A stretch of DNA of 64,000 nt from Patiria miniata (taxonomy: Eukaryota > Echinodermata > Asteroidea > Valvatida > Asterinidae). The notes beneath the pieces were generated by a model that did no database searches, had not been told where the DNA came from, and saw only the letters and a program-made list of their open reading frames with translations. The position numbers and the translations under genes are program-made. Where the stretch lies: contig NW_024037076.1 of assembly GCF_015706575.1 (NCBI RefSeq), positions 9,148,777 to 9,212,776 of the forward strand. Reading direction: 5' to 3'. The stretch's first letter is position 1, and every line of letters begins with the position of its first letter. This document shows positions 11,331-24,096 of this stretch, piece after piece.

Positions 11331-14199
11331 GCTTACAATTATACTAAAGGAATGCAATTTGATTAATAACAGTGCAACAACTGACCTTTATGGTACTTTG
11401 TACGCTTTAACAAATGTATTTTTATCTTGGGGGAATTCCACGCCATTGGAATTACACGCCATTATGCCTGTGGGTTTCGTAGACCTAAATTCATACTTTA
11501 TTTAACCAGTTGAGTCAAATGTATCGATTCTCATTATTGTGAAGGATTTAAAAACCAAATTTTCTATCAAAAAGTTAGTTTTGAGGTCTGAAAACATATA
11601 TTTTTGATGACTTACCTTTTGAAGATGCGACAGCTCAACCTACAACTCGCTTATAAAACAAAGATGTGTAAAAAGTCAATCACGTGAGAAAAAGAGAGCG
11701 CGCCCTCATTAGTTTTTTCAATTGGCGTAAATAACTTTATGACCAGGGGAGATGGGCCATTAAATTAAAGTGGCGATTTTAAGGATATCTTTTAACTTTC
11801 CATTATTCAAAATGAATTGAACAAGTTCTGAAAACGGAGAACAAACAGTACACAGACTTTAAAATTAACCGTTTTGATGTAAAGTTAAGAGACGTTTGCA
11901 TCAACAGCGCCCCCTTTACTGCATGTGGTGTCCAGCCCAGCCGCCCCCCGCCCGCTTTCATAAAGGCATGAAACTTTATACAGAATGTTTAGTGTTAGAC
12001 ATATATTTCCTGATATGGAGGCAACGCAGACTTCCCCGTTGAGAGGCGTGGCAGTCATTTTGCAAAATGGGGGATATTACTCATTGTGACTAGTACCAAC
12101 TTTATAAGTTTCGTATTTGGTGGCCATTTTCGCATGATGTTTGCTATCCAATTAGGCTACCTACTCGTCGGGTAACACTACGTCTTACGCTCAAGGGCAC
12201 TGTACTAATTTTTTGCCCATTTTTTGTCAAACTGCCATTTGGGGGATAATTTTTGACATTTCAACCATAGGCATCTAACGAAAACATATACCCGCCTGTG
12301 ATATTACATTGTTTAATTCTGGATGCAAAACGCTGTCACGTGACTGCCATGTTACGCCAACAGTATTGGATAATCCTACATTGTGCGTTAACTTAATGGT
12401 CTGGAAATAAATACATGCTCATGTCAGGTCTAGGGGTTTAAAGAATGTCTACTTCACCAGAACGACTGTCTTGTAGTTGGGCTGGTAAGGTCAAATATCT
12501 TGTACTATTGTGCACCTTTTGACTAAAGCATAAAACTTCGCATGTTTGTTCTCCGTAAAATTTTCAGATGTAGAGGCATTTCATATATGACCTCTGGTGA
12601 CATTTGAAAGATCAGTTACCTTCACATACTCTACTTATAACAACTGTTCTTGGGAACACCACTTTCATATGACCCAAGTCCGAGTCATAGGTCTTCAGGC
12701 CATGATGAAAATAATGATCAGGTGTAGAAAAAATCGTATTCGACCTTTTTTTGACTTTACAGAGGTCAATGACCTTTGTGTACCGTATTTATCATTATTT
12801 AAATGATTAACTCTTCTAAATGTTAAAAGTCTAAATGTTAGGTGTTCCTGCTATGAAAGAGATGTCCTTCAAGAATTTATCAAAATTTGTTTGCCCTATT
12901 TATATATATATATTAAGATTTACTATTCAAAACCCCACGTTTTCATGACCCGGGTCTAAAAGTTGGCTCTTCGTGCCATCAAAAAATTTCAGATGCGCGG
13001 ACATCATATCTGAACTTTGGTATCCATGAGGAGGACAACAAATTGTGTATACCTTATTTGTGGCTATTTTTTATATTTTTTCGTCAAACGCCAATTTTTC
13101 GTGCCCAAGCTGAGTGCAAAAGAACAGCATTGCACGTACTATTCAACGGTCATTTTATGAATTCAAACCGAACACAAACAACTGGGGTGACATTTGACCT
13201 CCATTTCTCTTTTAGTATTGGCAGACGCAACATGATGCGACTTGAATAGAAGGCTTTGAGACAATGGAATATGTACAAATGTACAGAACGTCACAGTCAT
13301 CATAATCAGTGTCGTCATCGTCAACATAGCACAGGCTTCTGCCCTCAAAACTCTTCAAAATGTTCAGAAAGAGACCCTAATTGATACCGAAAGAACTGAT
13401 TTGAAATGTTCTGCCGAATGCCGTTTTACAGTGGTGGAATGGCGGAGAGGGAGTCGGGTCACGCCCCAATTGAGTCCTTTATCCCCTCCCCCACGTGTGC
13501 TCCCCAATCCTACACAACCCCTAAAAATGTTGTGGAGAAAGAAATTAGTGTTTAATTTGTGAAACTCATTGCGTGCTTCTACTGCAAAAGAAGCCACCTA
13601 AGTGGCCTCCCCAATGCTAACACTGACAAAATGACAAGTTTTACAAAATAAATTGTAGTGACAGCCATCACCCCCCCCCCCCCCCCCCCGGCTACGCGCC
13701 GTACAAACTGAATTTTCCCATGTACGTCGTGTACACAGAGCAGAATTACCATTCGTACATATGGATTATTAATTGGCCATAATTCCAAAACCCTTTGACC
13801 TATAGTAATGACATTTCTTGGGTATGTTTATATTGAGTTGCGGCATGCATGTACCGAGTTTCAAAATTGTTCGTCACTCGATGGCCGAGATCTAAGGGGC
13901 GGGGAATCTCCCCCCCCCCCCCACGGCTGAGAGATAACCCGGCCCTTTTAGGGTTAACTGTACTTTAATGGAAAGGACGTGATTGATCATTTCTATATAT
14001 GTAGTGAAGCTTTTAATGTAAAGTTTGTGCATGTTACAAATTTATAATGTGTCAGGTGCTGTTTAAAGTCCCAGATTCTAATTTGCCTTAATAATTGTTT
14101 ATTGTAGTCATTTTTTTTCGTCGGAGGGTCTTCTGTATATCTACCTTAACCGGGCAGGATAAACGTGCATCTTCCTCCTTCGCAATTTGAGACTGAGAA
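11331..14199. other. intergenic, no gene recognised
   Basis: AT-rich sequence with poly-C runs (13671-13689, 13911-13922) and no splice-supported exon or recognisable protein on either strand. Confidence 0.4.
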
Positions 14200-14697
14200 T
14201 ACGGTTCGATAGTCCAAATGGGCAATACGGTTCGTCAGTCGGACACTTCGGTCTATCGGACCTTACTGTTGATTCGGACTATCGTACCTTTGTCGATTCG
14301 GACTGTCGGACCTTATTGTCGATTCGGACTATCGGACCTTATTGTCGATTCGGACTATCGGACCTTATTGTCTTTCCGGACTATCAGACCTTATTGTCAA
14401 TTCGGAATAATGAACCTTCGGACTATTGAACCTTATTTTCGTTTCGGATTATTGGACCTTCGAACTAATTAACCTTATTCTAAATTCGGACTACCGAACT
14501 TTCGGATAAATGAACCTTCGGACTAATGAACCTTCGGATTAATGAACCTTCTGGCTATTGCATCAAATGTTTGGATTAACGAACCTTGTTTCATTTTCAG
14601 GCTATAACGAACCCCCTCTTATGGGAATTGTGTGCATTCGGACTATCGAACCTTTGGACTAAAGAACCTTCTGACTATCGGACCTTCGGACTATTGG
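14200..14697 (+). repeat. minisatellite, about 26-bp unit
   Basis: The core unit is TTCGGACTATCGGACCTTAT followed by TGTCGA, about 26 bp. It is nearly perfect in 14290-14390 and degenerates outward into shorter CTTCGGACTAATGAAC-type units. The array runs about 500 bp and gives long but meaningless open translations in two frames. Confidence 0.88.
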
Positions 14698-16768
14698 GCG
14701 GTCCCCGTTGATCCGTCGCAAATTGAAGTAATTTTTTGTAAGGATATTAAGTCCAATTTTCAGTCCAGGAAAGTTAGTTCTGTTTAAAATAGGAGCATGT
14801 CGAAACTACACTTTCAAACTCAAAAACTTTAGTACACGAAAACAAAGAAATTACATGTACTTCACAAGGATACAAATTCATACATGTGTGAGTGTTTATG
14901 GCAAACATTATAAAGGTTATTGACAAAAAAAATCGGCTAACTATTATTTTTCATTATTCAACATACAGGGAAATTAATTCGATGCCGACCAGAAACTCAA
15001 GGGACACAACCAGGCGGGTTAATTACCGGGGCCTGACAATTTGAAGGAAGGCCGGTTACTTGTGGTGATTGCCGATTTTCCGAGGAATTGTTACACCATC
15101 CTGTTCATTTATTAAAAAGACATACCAGCCTATTATTTTTTTTCCAAACCTTAGAAGGCCCTATGTCCCTGGGAAGGTCCAAAGTCCCTGGGCAGCCCAG
15201 GGTTTTGTGCGTAAACTCTAAATGACCAAACGCATCCTGGCTGTTTTGTTCATGACGCAAAAAATACCGGTATCTCAGATTGCAGTGGGAGTCTCAGATT
15301 GCAGTGGGAGTGTTTTTAATGGCGAATTTATAATGGTTTTTAAAGCATTTGGTGACATAAAATGATGTGACTGGTTCATGAATGTACTATATACAAGGCA
15401 ACGTTAAACGTAGTTGATGTGAGAGTCCAACCTGTTTTTTACAGGTTACCTTTTAGGAAGTGTTCTTAATTGAAACGTCATTTTTTTCAAATAAATTATA
15501 GGTACTTTTATGTTAATAAAGTTAAAAAAGGGAATTTATTCCATTCTCAATTGTAAAGATGCATATCCCGTGCTGTTCGATCAAAGGCATTATTTTCTCT
15601 TCACATTTTTTTTCTATTTGTATAAAGTATGTTTTGTTTTAACAAAAAAAAAACCTACATTCCGATTATGGGCGTCTGCAATCCTCTGAAATAGGAAATA
15701 GGAATATTTTCCGTTCAAATACACCTTCTGGCAGCAATAACTCAATTTTTGGGAAGAATGGATATAATAACTAAAAGTCGATGGATTTCTTTAGTTCGAT
15801 GTCTTATTCATTAGCAATTAAACAAATCAAAAATATTTTCGACATGAAACTCGAAAAAAAAAAACCACGGCGATTGACTCACAGTAAGAGCATGTATAAA
15901 GGCTTGGACTAGAATGTGGTACAGTTTTTGTTCATTTTCTGTTGCCTCCTACCGGATTTCCTTAGCAACATGAACATTTTGAATGCCCCATTACATATGC
16001 GTGTACGTGACATGTGATGCCCTATGGATATATATATATATGCCCTATGGATATATATATATATATATATACGTTTACGGACACGAACGTTTTTCGTGAA
16101 TGCCGAAACTCTCCATTATCACATACGTAAAGGGCATGTACATAATTAGACAGTACGAAGAATAATAAACTAACGCTTTCACGCACTCTGCTTAACTCAA
16201 GAAATGTGGGGTGTATTTATGTTATATCCAATTCCCTGTAAGCCTCGCTATAAACTTGTTGCTATTCCTCTAATCAAACTTTCAAAGGTTTGTAAATTGA
16301 TAAGTAAAGTATATCATGTGTATATCTTTAACATCCATTGCGCGTCTCTAGCTACGGTATTTGTGTTGATAACGATTTGGTTTCTACAAGTAGGCTTAGG
16401 CCTTATGTATAACATTTAATTCGAACAAAAGGAATTTGTTATTACCGTGTTCATCAAATCGGCATGGGTAGGTTCCTCCTTATTCAGCAATTAATTATCC
16501 AGTCCCGAACCAAAATGTGCACTGCTTCGTTAATGGTGGATAGATATCAATTGTAGAGAACATTGAGGCGGAAGTAGCTGCGTGATTATCAAAAGTCCGA
16601 TTTGCTCAAGCCAACTACAAAACAGAACTTGTTGAGGGCGCACTGAAAGTGCCATTGTGCAATCATTGTGCAAACCAAGCTTACTTGGCGCATTGGCCAA
16701 GTGCAACTGGGCAATTGACATTGACCACTGGAAGCGTCGATCTACTTATCGAAAAAAAACATCGCCCT
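14698..16768. other. intergenic, no gene recognised
   Basis: Contains a 19-bp direct duplication (CTCAGATTGCAGTGGGAGT, about 15275-15311) and a duplicated GCCCTATGG plus (AT)n block at 16018-16072. Otherwise nothing recognisable was seen. Confidence 0.4.
16018..16072. repeat. duplicated GCCCTATGG + (AT)n microsatellite
   Basis: Two successive copies of GCCCTATGG, each followed by an AT dinucleotide run, the second longer. Confidence 0.8.
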
Positions 16769-17141
16769 TAGGCCAAAAAAAAAAGTCTCCGGTTTCTGGT
16801 ATGCGCGCGCGTCGCCGTAACCATGCGCGTCGTCAAAATAAAAAAGTTTTTTTTTTCAATAAAAGATGATGTCTCAAAACCGCCAAACTCACTTGTTTGA
16901 CTGAAATCCTGCTGCTGCACAATTTCAACGTGTTTTTAGATGGGGTTATGATCGAGAATAAGCTTTATGTGGCCACTCTGGTCTCCCATAATATTGGCAC
17001 TAAGTTTAGTCGGGCACCATTTGCAGTCATCAGCCTACATTTGAAGCAAAAAAAGCAGGTTAAAAAAAAAAAAGCCGCGTCGCCGCACCACTTTTTGGGC
17101 AAGCTCCATACCAGAAACCGGAGACTTATTTTTTGGCCTTA
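16769..17141. mobile_element. short inverted-repeat element (MITE-like)
   Basis: Left arm 16769-16803 (TAGGCC, poly-A, then AGTCTCCGGTTTCTGGTATG) is matched by the inverse at 17107-17141 (CATACCAGAAACCGGAGACT, poly-T, GGCC). The 373-bp unit has internal GC-rich patches and no coding capacity. No target-site duplication could be fixed. Confidence 0.6.
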
Positions 17142-17695
17142 TCATACTTGACCATAATTGCTCTACCCAAAACACCTGTACTGCTACTCCACCTTGGCCT
17201 TCTAGAATCGAAGATTTAAGAGGTCATCATTAATAGCTGAGATCCTCAGATTATTTGGGGGACTTTTGGCAACTTAAGCAAATGTACCAAACTTGGTGGC
17301 TAGATTTTAACAGTGCTGTGTACTTTAATAGCATCAACATGAATTTGGTGCCGGTGGCTAGGGCGGAGTATAGGGCCTACGGAACACGTGACTATAGGGC
17401 ATACGAAACACTTCATTCGGGCCTGTTGCACCTGAAGCTTATTAAGTTGAGATTGGAACATCTAGTGACTGATGTCCGCATTGGGAGGGGGGGGGACGGG
17501 GTTGCTTAATGCAAACTAGATCGAGAGCGAAGAAGAGGAACTGGGCGTTTAAAAAAAGAAGAGCAACTAAAAAAAAACAGTTAAAAACACACACACACAC
17601 ACAAAATACGTTACGCAACAGAGCGCACTGCATGCACCGTCGCTCTACAACGGAAAGGACAAAACCCGTCAACAATAATTGAAACCAATTCAAGG

Positions 17696-17965
17696 ATGAT
17701 TAAATCCTTGCTGGTTCATGTGCCAATTCTTTTTGCACCCGACTTCACTAAGTCATTCATGTTAGCAGCAAGGGCGGATCCAGTACACACTTTTTTTTTG
17801 GGGGGGGGGGCTTGTGATGTTGGAGTTGGGTCAGTGTTGTGCCAAGAAGACGATCTTGAAGTATGTCATCCAATTTGTTACCGGTATTTCTCGAAAACAA
17901 TTAACTCCCCATCAGAGAAATTATTCAACTATCGAGAAAGAAGCCAGACGTTATTAGATGGCATT
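17696..17965 (+). mobile_element. Ty3/gypsy pol RNase H fragment with a small G-rich insert
   Basis: Translation reads APDFTKSFMLAA, a foreign stretch, then CDVGVGSVLCQEDD and HPICYRYFSKTIN, then KLFNYRER. This matches the start of the RNase H domain of Ty3/gypsy polyproteins (APDFxKxFxLxxDAS-DVGVGAVLxQ and HPVxYxSKxxN). About 40 nt of GGCGGATCCAG plus a T/G run (17773-17812) is wedged into the strand just before the DVGVG block. Only about 90 codons survive, with no LTRs nearby. This is a dead fragment. Confidence 0.72.
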
Positions 17966-20711
17966 ACATGTAATGATTTTTCATGTATACCAAATGTTAC
18001 GAATCAATTAAATTATTCAGAATAACACATCCGCCGTAAATATCAGTGTGAACTTACCATAGTTTTAATATGAATATGATTGTAGGCACTGTATCAATTT
18101 AACATGTGCTTAGAGATAAAATATACTTATTTAGCATTTAAAAAGTTTATGTGATAAACGTAAATGACAGGTATACATGTATGTCGTATTTAAATTAATA
18201 CGAAAATTTATAAGTAAAAGCAACCCGGCCTCCTACGTTCTCTTCAGTTCACCGGGCATTCACTCTTAACTAGTTACGTAAGCATCGGCTGATTTCTCAA
18301 TTAATGATTGTATACAAAAACCACTAATACTTGATTATTACTCTCACTCTGCTTTTGATTGACTCTGAATCATGATCAAAAGTCGTGAACCTTAATTTCT
18401 CTGCACGGAAATCATTGTTTCCTCGCCTTATTAATTGGTGGTTTTTCAATATATCCCTTCCTTTTTGGCTTACCGTTTGTTCTTCCAATTTTATTTGTTT
18501 TGCTGCCGTGTGTGACGTACTTATAAGCTTTTAGTTGTGTGTGTCTACACACAACAATATCAAAACTTGGTAGCCTAAGCCAGTTTTGTTTGAGTTTAAA
18601 GTACAAACAATCTTAATGTACCGTGTCATTATTACTTCTTAAATACTTAAATAGTATACGTCTCCCATTTTACTTTTCTTCTCTTACGTTTTTAATAAAC
18701 AAAAACGTCTTTATTCTTTTCACTTTTCATCGTATGTTTTCTACGCAAGTTTTATTTCTGGAAGTGCGTTTGTTTTGTAACTGGGAAATCAGAAATTACA
18801 AACACAAATTAAATATAGGTTTCCCCGGCCAATTTCTTCAAATGTTCATTCACTTCTGAAAATTGGTTATTCAATTTCGTCTGAATTTGAGGATTGCTCT
18901 GAACACGCGTTTAATTTCGCTACCAGAACATTCAATTCTATTTCAGTTCAAGTAAGTGATTGATCAGCACCTTTCGTTTATGTTCATTCAGATTCGTTTA
19001 CAAGACTTCTTTTTCGCTTTTAGAGGGCGATTTCAAACATTGACCATTCTATTTCACTTTAATTTTAATGTTCTGTGATGTAATCTGCTATTTTGAATGA
19101 GTAAAATGTACTTTTAATTGCACATTCACGAAATTGTATTCAAGACCTCCGCGCAAAAAAAGGCATGCTTGCGTAAATGAATGCAAAGGTAACGTAGTTG
19201 GCCGTCTGTTTCTCAAAACCGAATGCACGGACAATAAAAGTGATTGAACTGTCGTTGAATTAAAATGGGATTAAGACATGCATTCAAATTCAAACAAAAA
19301 CAAATGACCGATTTTCAGAATTCGAAATTGGTCGGGAAACCTATATATCATATAAAACACAAACCAAGCAAGAACCAAAGTCATGTGATGCCGCAATAAA
19401 TGAGTTGCATTTTACCAAAACATCGTTTAAATGAGGGAATACTGACCGACCACCGAAAGCTGTTTTCAATTCAGATCAACTGGTATACAACTGTAGATAA
19501 CTGACAATAAAATAATATTTCATTGAAAAATGATATTAATTAAATTTTCATGACCACTTTTTTCAAAAGTTACGAATAGGTGTTTGTAGGAATTATAACC
19601 CAAGGCTCACATGAAACTAATTAAATATTATAAAAACCAAGTAAGAATAAAGTATATACCACATGATAGGATAATTAAGGATGAACGAAACGAGAGCGTA
19701 TGTTTCAGCAGTCTTACAACAATTTACATCAGGGTCATATACTGTGAAATGTGTTGTAAGAAAGATCAGGAGCAAAATTCAAATGGCTAAGCAAAGAGCT
19801 ATTTACAATTATCAAAACGCATTCAAACAAAATAAACATTCATATCGCAAATATTTTTTCCAGAAAATTATTTACAAAAAAAAGACCCATTTTGAGTATT
19901 TCAAAAGATTTCTCCTCGTGGTCGTTTCGACTTCTGACTTAAAAATGAAAGACTGAATTCATCTCCTCTGAATACGTTGTACTCTATAAAATATTAACAA
20001 GTATATGCAACAAAACGGTTGAAAGTGTTTTCTACAAACATCGGACGAAATAAAAACAGAACTCATTTTTTATAGACTCTCTGGCCAAACAGCTGAATGA
20101 AATATGCTCAAATCTGGAAACTTAAATCGGAAAAGTTACAAATCTAGTTATTTGTTTTAGAGATTAATTTCACCTACATCAAATGGGAACCCGGCCAATA
20201 CGCTCAACGTGCATCTATTTCTCCACGTATATTTAAATTTTACCTATCGGCTTTCATAATCACTTGTTTATTGGAAAGTTCGTATGGGATTCAGTTTATA
20301 CTGCCACCTTATGAAAGGCCCTAGCCAAATTTTTAAAATTAAAAATTAAATGAGGTATGGAACAACCTTTGCTCACTTTCTCGTGGTTTTTTTAATGTTC
20401 TTAATGCTAGAATCACAGTCATAAATGAGTTCACCATGATTTGGAGGAAAAAAGTCAATTTATAGATATAAAAACGTTTCTCTTCAGGCAAGTTTCAACT
20501 ACAAACTCGCCAATATTCAATAGCATTGGTTCACATTACATGTATACATTAAAGTATAACGACTGGAAGATTTCAAATTATCAGTGACTAAGTTTTCGTG
20601 AGAATAGGCATGACATTGTTTAGATTTTTGTCTGCATTTAGACTTTTGAATCTAAGAGAAATACATTACCAGAAAAGAAAGAAATACAACTATTAATCCA
20701 TGAAGGTTTTT
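17966..20711. other. intergenic, downstream of the NLR gene
   Basis: AT-rich with no splice-supported coding exon. A 91-codon plus-strand open frame at 19681-19956 is AT-rich and Lys/Tyr/Phe-biased and resembles nothing I recognise; chance is the simplest reading. Confidence 0.4.
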
Positions 20712-20717
20712 TTTATT
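20712..20717 (-). terminator. candidate polyadenylation signal of the NLR gene
   Basis: AATAAA on the minus strand, about 510 nt beyond the stop codon at 21227-21229. Chosen by position only; other A/T-rich hexamers exist nearby. Confidence 0.25.
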
Positions 20718-21226
20718 GACAATCTCATCCATGAAGAAATATAAGCCTAATCACGTTATTCCCCAGGCAGTATATATGCATAACGATAACGACATTTTTC
20801 AACATTTAATGTAGCATAATAATATGCCCTTGCCAGAATATGTTCGTTATTTACAATATTCACAGTTTTCATCACTAAGTCTTTTCTGAAACAGTGTCTG
20901 AAATGTGATGTTTTCTTCTATCTCTACTGTCTATATATATCTGTACTTTTGTCTTCGCAGTTTTCCATTCTGTACAAAACGTGGTATATCGTCTATGTTG
21001 CATGTTTCCACCTCGTAGGCCCTATGGTATTTCAGAATATTTCCTTTTTTAAAGTATACATCAGGTTCAGTTCTGTGGAAAGAGGATTATGTATTGGTTT
21101 GTTTCTAGCACGCTGCGTGATATCATCATGGTGTTGAAGGTTTGATTGCTCCTTCGCTTTGATTGGAAGATTACAAGCAAACTTAATTGTCTCGTTATTT
21201 TGTCACTGTATTCGTGTCTGAGCCGT

Positions 21227-23586
21227 TCATATAATTGTTGGCCCTTTTTGGTTATCCCGTCTTATGCTTAGACCAACGCGAAGCCTCTGGAGGTATGTCA
21301 ACTCTTCCACATACTGCAACCACGAATCTGACTCTTCTAGGCCACTGTTCCCCAAAAGATCAAGGTCGGTCAAGTTTGGCATACACTCTGCGCATTCTGC
21401 AATGCATCTCACGTCGTCCGACTCAGGTGAGCATCTGCTCATGTCAAGACTCTGAATCTGTTTCATCAAACGCAGGTTGCGGTGCCAGTACCAACCTGAT
21501 CCGCCCAATGCCTCATTGCCACTGAGGATCAAGTCAGTCAAATCAGTCATAGCACCCAAGGCCGGCGCAATGTGTTCAACATCTTTACACTGCAGTGAGC
21601 AATCTTTCAAGGTCAGCCTTTGTACCTGTTTTATTTGTGAAAACTGATGGGACCACAACTTAGCTGACCCACCCAGCGGTTTATTACCGAATAGGTTAAG
21701 GTCAGTCAGTCTAGGCATGTCACTCACGGAGGAAGCAATGTGTTCAATGTCTGAGGCTTGCAGGTTGCAGATCGCTATGCTAAGTGTTTTGAGGTGTATC
21801 AGGGGTTTCAGATGAGGTGCCCACTGCATCGCTTGGCCACCCAGCTTTTCAGAGCGATATATGAATAGTTCAACTAAGCCCACGTCGCAATTCAGTGACA
21901 GTAACATTCTGTTCAGATTAGACTGATCCAAGGGGCAGCTGCACAGAAACAGTTGTGTGAGATGTTTCATGTGGCTCAGAGCAAAGTCCAAGGAATTCAC
22001 CGAATGAATCTGACAAAGAAGAATGCATTTGACGTGCGCCAGCAATTCCTCACGTTTCCTTGACCGACAGACGATCTGCAGAAGGTGAACTAGGCTTTTA
22101 AAATCTTCGGTGTTGCTTATGTGGATGTCCGACGGGATCATTTTGTTTATTTCGGGTACAAGTGGCATTTTATTTGAGTCACTGTCAAACAAACAACTTC
22201 GACAGAGTGCTGCCATTTCATCGAAAACTGGATATTTTTGCAAAGCATTATCCAATTGTTCTAAGACTGCGACCAAACACTGCTCACTTTCACCGGAACA
22301 AAAACGAAGTAGGTATTTCAGAGAGTTAATCCTTGTAACTGATGCGCACAATTTTTCTAATGATTTTTTGAACTCGTTCTGCTGATTTGAAGCTTGTAAA
22401 TTCCCCAAGTAGGCTGCTGCACAATATTCTTGAATTACCTTATGCACAAATTGTGTATTCTTGTGAGACCTCAGGGTTCGGACAACCCGATACTGTGTTA
22501 GAATACCTGCCTTTAGTGCGACTTTTAGCGCATTTGGGTCAAACTCATCTTCTTGAAATGACAGTTTCAGGTCGTCATCGAGGAGACCACTCAGAGCAGT
22601 TTTTCCTATTTCGAGGAAAACCCTACGTCTTTCTGCATCTGGTAAGTCTGCTACAACTGGCTTTCTCGTGAACATGTACTCAACTGCCTTTTCAAAGAGG
22701 CTTGGTGTTTTCTCTGGAAGTGTTCCATTCTTCCTCCACAACATGCACATTAGCATCAGCAGCATTGGTTTTTTCGCCATATCGCGCAGCGCGGAGGAAT
22801 CATCAATGGTTATCATAAGTCGTTTTCCATTATGGGGATCCTCATCATCATGGAAAAACTTCTGGACATACTCCTTTACTTCATCTTGAGCAAAGCCCAT
22901 GACCTCCACATGTATGCAAGGATTTTGTATCAGCGATCCTGTCTTAAGTCTGTTCAGATGAGAGGGGCGGGTTGTAACACCAAAGAAACATCCCCGATAT
23001 TTTGAATTATTTAGTGCCTTTAGGATTGAACCAAATCGAGCTCTTTCAAGGGTTTTCGTTCCTAACTCATCAAAACCATCCAAAAGGACAAGTACTTCGC
23101 TTTCGTTGTCTTTAATGATTGTGTCCAGTTCATCGCTTGATACCCCCGAATTACCAAGGAGCTGATTATCTATCGAATCCAACAAGTCTGAACTTTGGTC
23201 AAGGGCACCCATCCGTAGCACAAAAACAAGTTTGAACCTAGCGAGAACCACACTTGACCCTTCGGCCCAATCATAAGCTATCTTATCAATAATAGTTGAC
23301 TTCCCTGCACCGCCTTCGCCGATGAAAATAACGCGCCTAATGATAACTGCCTCACTTGTCTTTGCTTGAAATATTCTGTTATACTCAGTTGAATTTATTA
23401 TTTCTTCATTTTTCTGTTCACATCCATATACTACCTCTGCAGTGTCTTTTATGATCAATTGTAATTTTGTGTGTATGCGCTTCGTATGTATGGTACAACC
23501 ACCATGATTCTTGTACCATTCCACTAAATCCGCTCTAATCTTGTTTAAGGCTTCCCTCGAATTTGGAGGACGTTGTGATTGCTCTT
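21227..23586 (-). CDS. NLR gene 1, last exon: NACHT domain and leucine-rich repeats
   Basis: A 2,360-nt terminal exon encoding about 785 residues; the acceptor (ATATCCGTAG) lies just above 23586 and TGA is at 21227-21229. Open sequence upstream of the acceptor to 23731 is intron. Order: a pre-NACHT helical segment (IRADLVEWYKNHGG); Walker A GEGGAGKST (23294-23320); Walker B VLVLLDGFDEL (about 23062-23100); a sensor-type TTRPSHL; the helical/winged-helix region (PMLLMLMCMLW, FVHKVIQEYCAAAYLG); then C-terminal LRRs. The LRRs form about three copies of a 57-58-residue double repeat with signatures DIEHIA, MPRLTDLNLFGN and ALGGSG. The P-loop and DGFDE acid are intact, so ATP binding and oligomerisation are expected. 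The length and single long NACHT-LRR exon are typical of animal NLRs. It acts in the cytosol as a sensor; the ligand is unknown. Confidence 0.95.
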
Positions 23587-23846
23587 CTACGGATATATAA
23601 AAAAGAATATGAACTTTAATAAACAATTGCAGTTGCCGCTTGTAGTGAAAAGAAGTTAGGTATTTCGTGAGGAAATGCACTTCATGCGATTCACTATGCG
23701 TTGGTAACGCATTATAATTTGTTTGTGGCAAGCGAACTGAATCCTATAAATAGTTTGGTCCGTGCATTTTATAAAATCTAATCAACTTAGCCCTCTTACT
23801 TAAAAATCACACTCGGAAATAAACAGTATGCAATGTGAGTACCTAC

Positions 23847-23921
23847 CTGTGGTTCTAGGATTGAAAATCGAATGGTCAACTTGTCCGAAAATAACTGGAC
23901 CGTTTGAATACTGGACAACCA
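23847..23921 (-). CDS. NLR gene 1, amyloid-like motif exon
   Basis: A 75-nt exon (2 + 24 codons + 1) between acceptor TTTATTCAACAG and donor ACAG/GTAGGTAC. The peptide is VVQYSNGPVIFGQVDHS followed by IFNPRTT. Alternating hydrophobics with N-G-P-V and F-G-Q-V turns resemble short signalling amyloid motifs (RHIM-like cores, fungal sigma/HET-s-type motifs). It sits immediately N-terminal of NACHT, where such motifs occur in fungal NLRs. It shares the phase and the G-P-V/I hydrophobic pattern with the exon at 4450-4575. The exon call is good; the amyloid function is inference. The same strand also opens as a hydrophobic signal-like frame from 24009, which I reject because it ignores the acceptor and phase. 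Confidence 0.68.
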
Positions 23922-24096
23922 CTGTTGAATAAATATAAAATGAACAAGCAGTGGCATATGCCGAAGTAATAAACAAAACAACTAGACAATCAAATTTACC
24001 CCATCTCAATCAGTTTTACTGCCTTACATGAAGCGGAGTAATAATTGTGTTGCTTTAAATAAAAACAAAATGCACACAAAGCAAACAATTATTTAC

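Noticed and set aside
14187..14472. 80- and 84-codon frames in the TTCGGACTATCGGACC array
   Set aside because: Minisatellite translation only.
19681..19956. 91-codon plus-strand frame
   Set aside because: AT-rich, Lys/Tyr/Phe-biased, no recognised similarity and no splice or regulatory support.
21235..22889. Several plus-strand frames opposite the NACHT-LRR exon
   Set aside because: Shadows of a clear 785-codon coding exon on the other strand.
23800..24009. Minus-strand ATG with a hydrophobic, signal-peptide-like start leading into the amyloid-like exon
   Set aside because: The hydrophobic part reads across a good acceptor (TTTATTCAACAG) and lies in intron sequence. The upstream linker exon joins in phase, so a start here is unnecessary.
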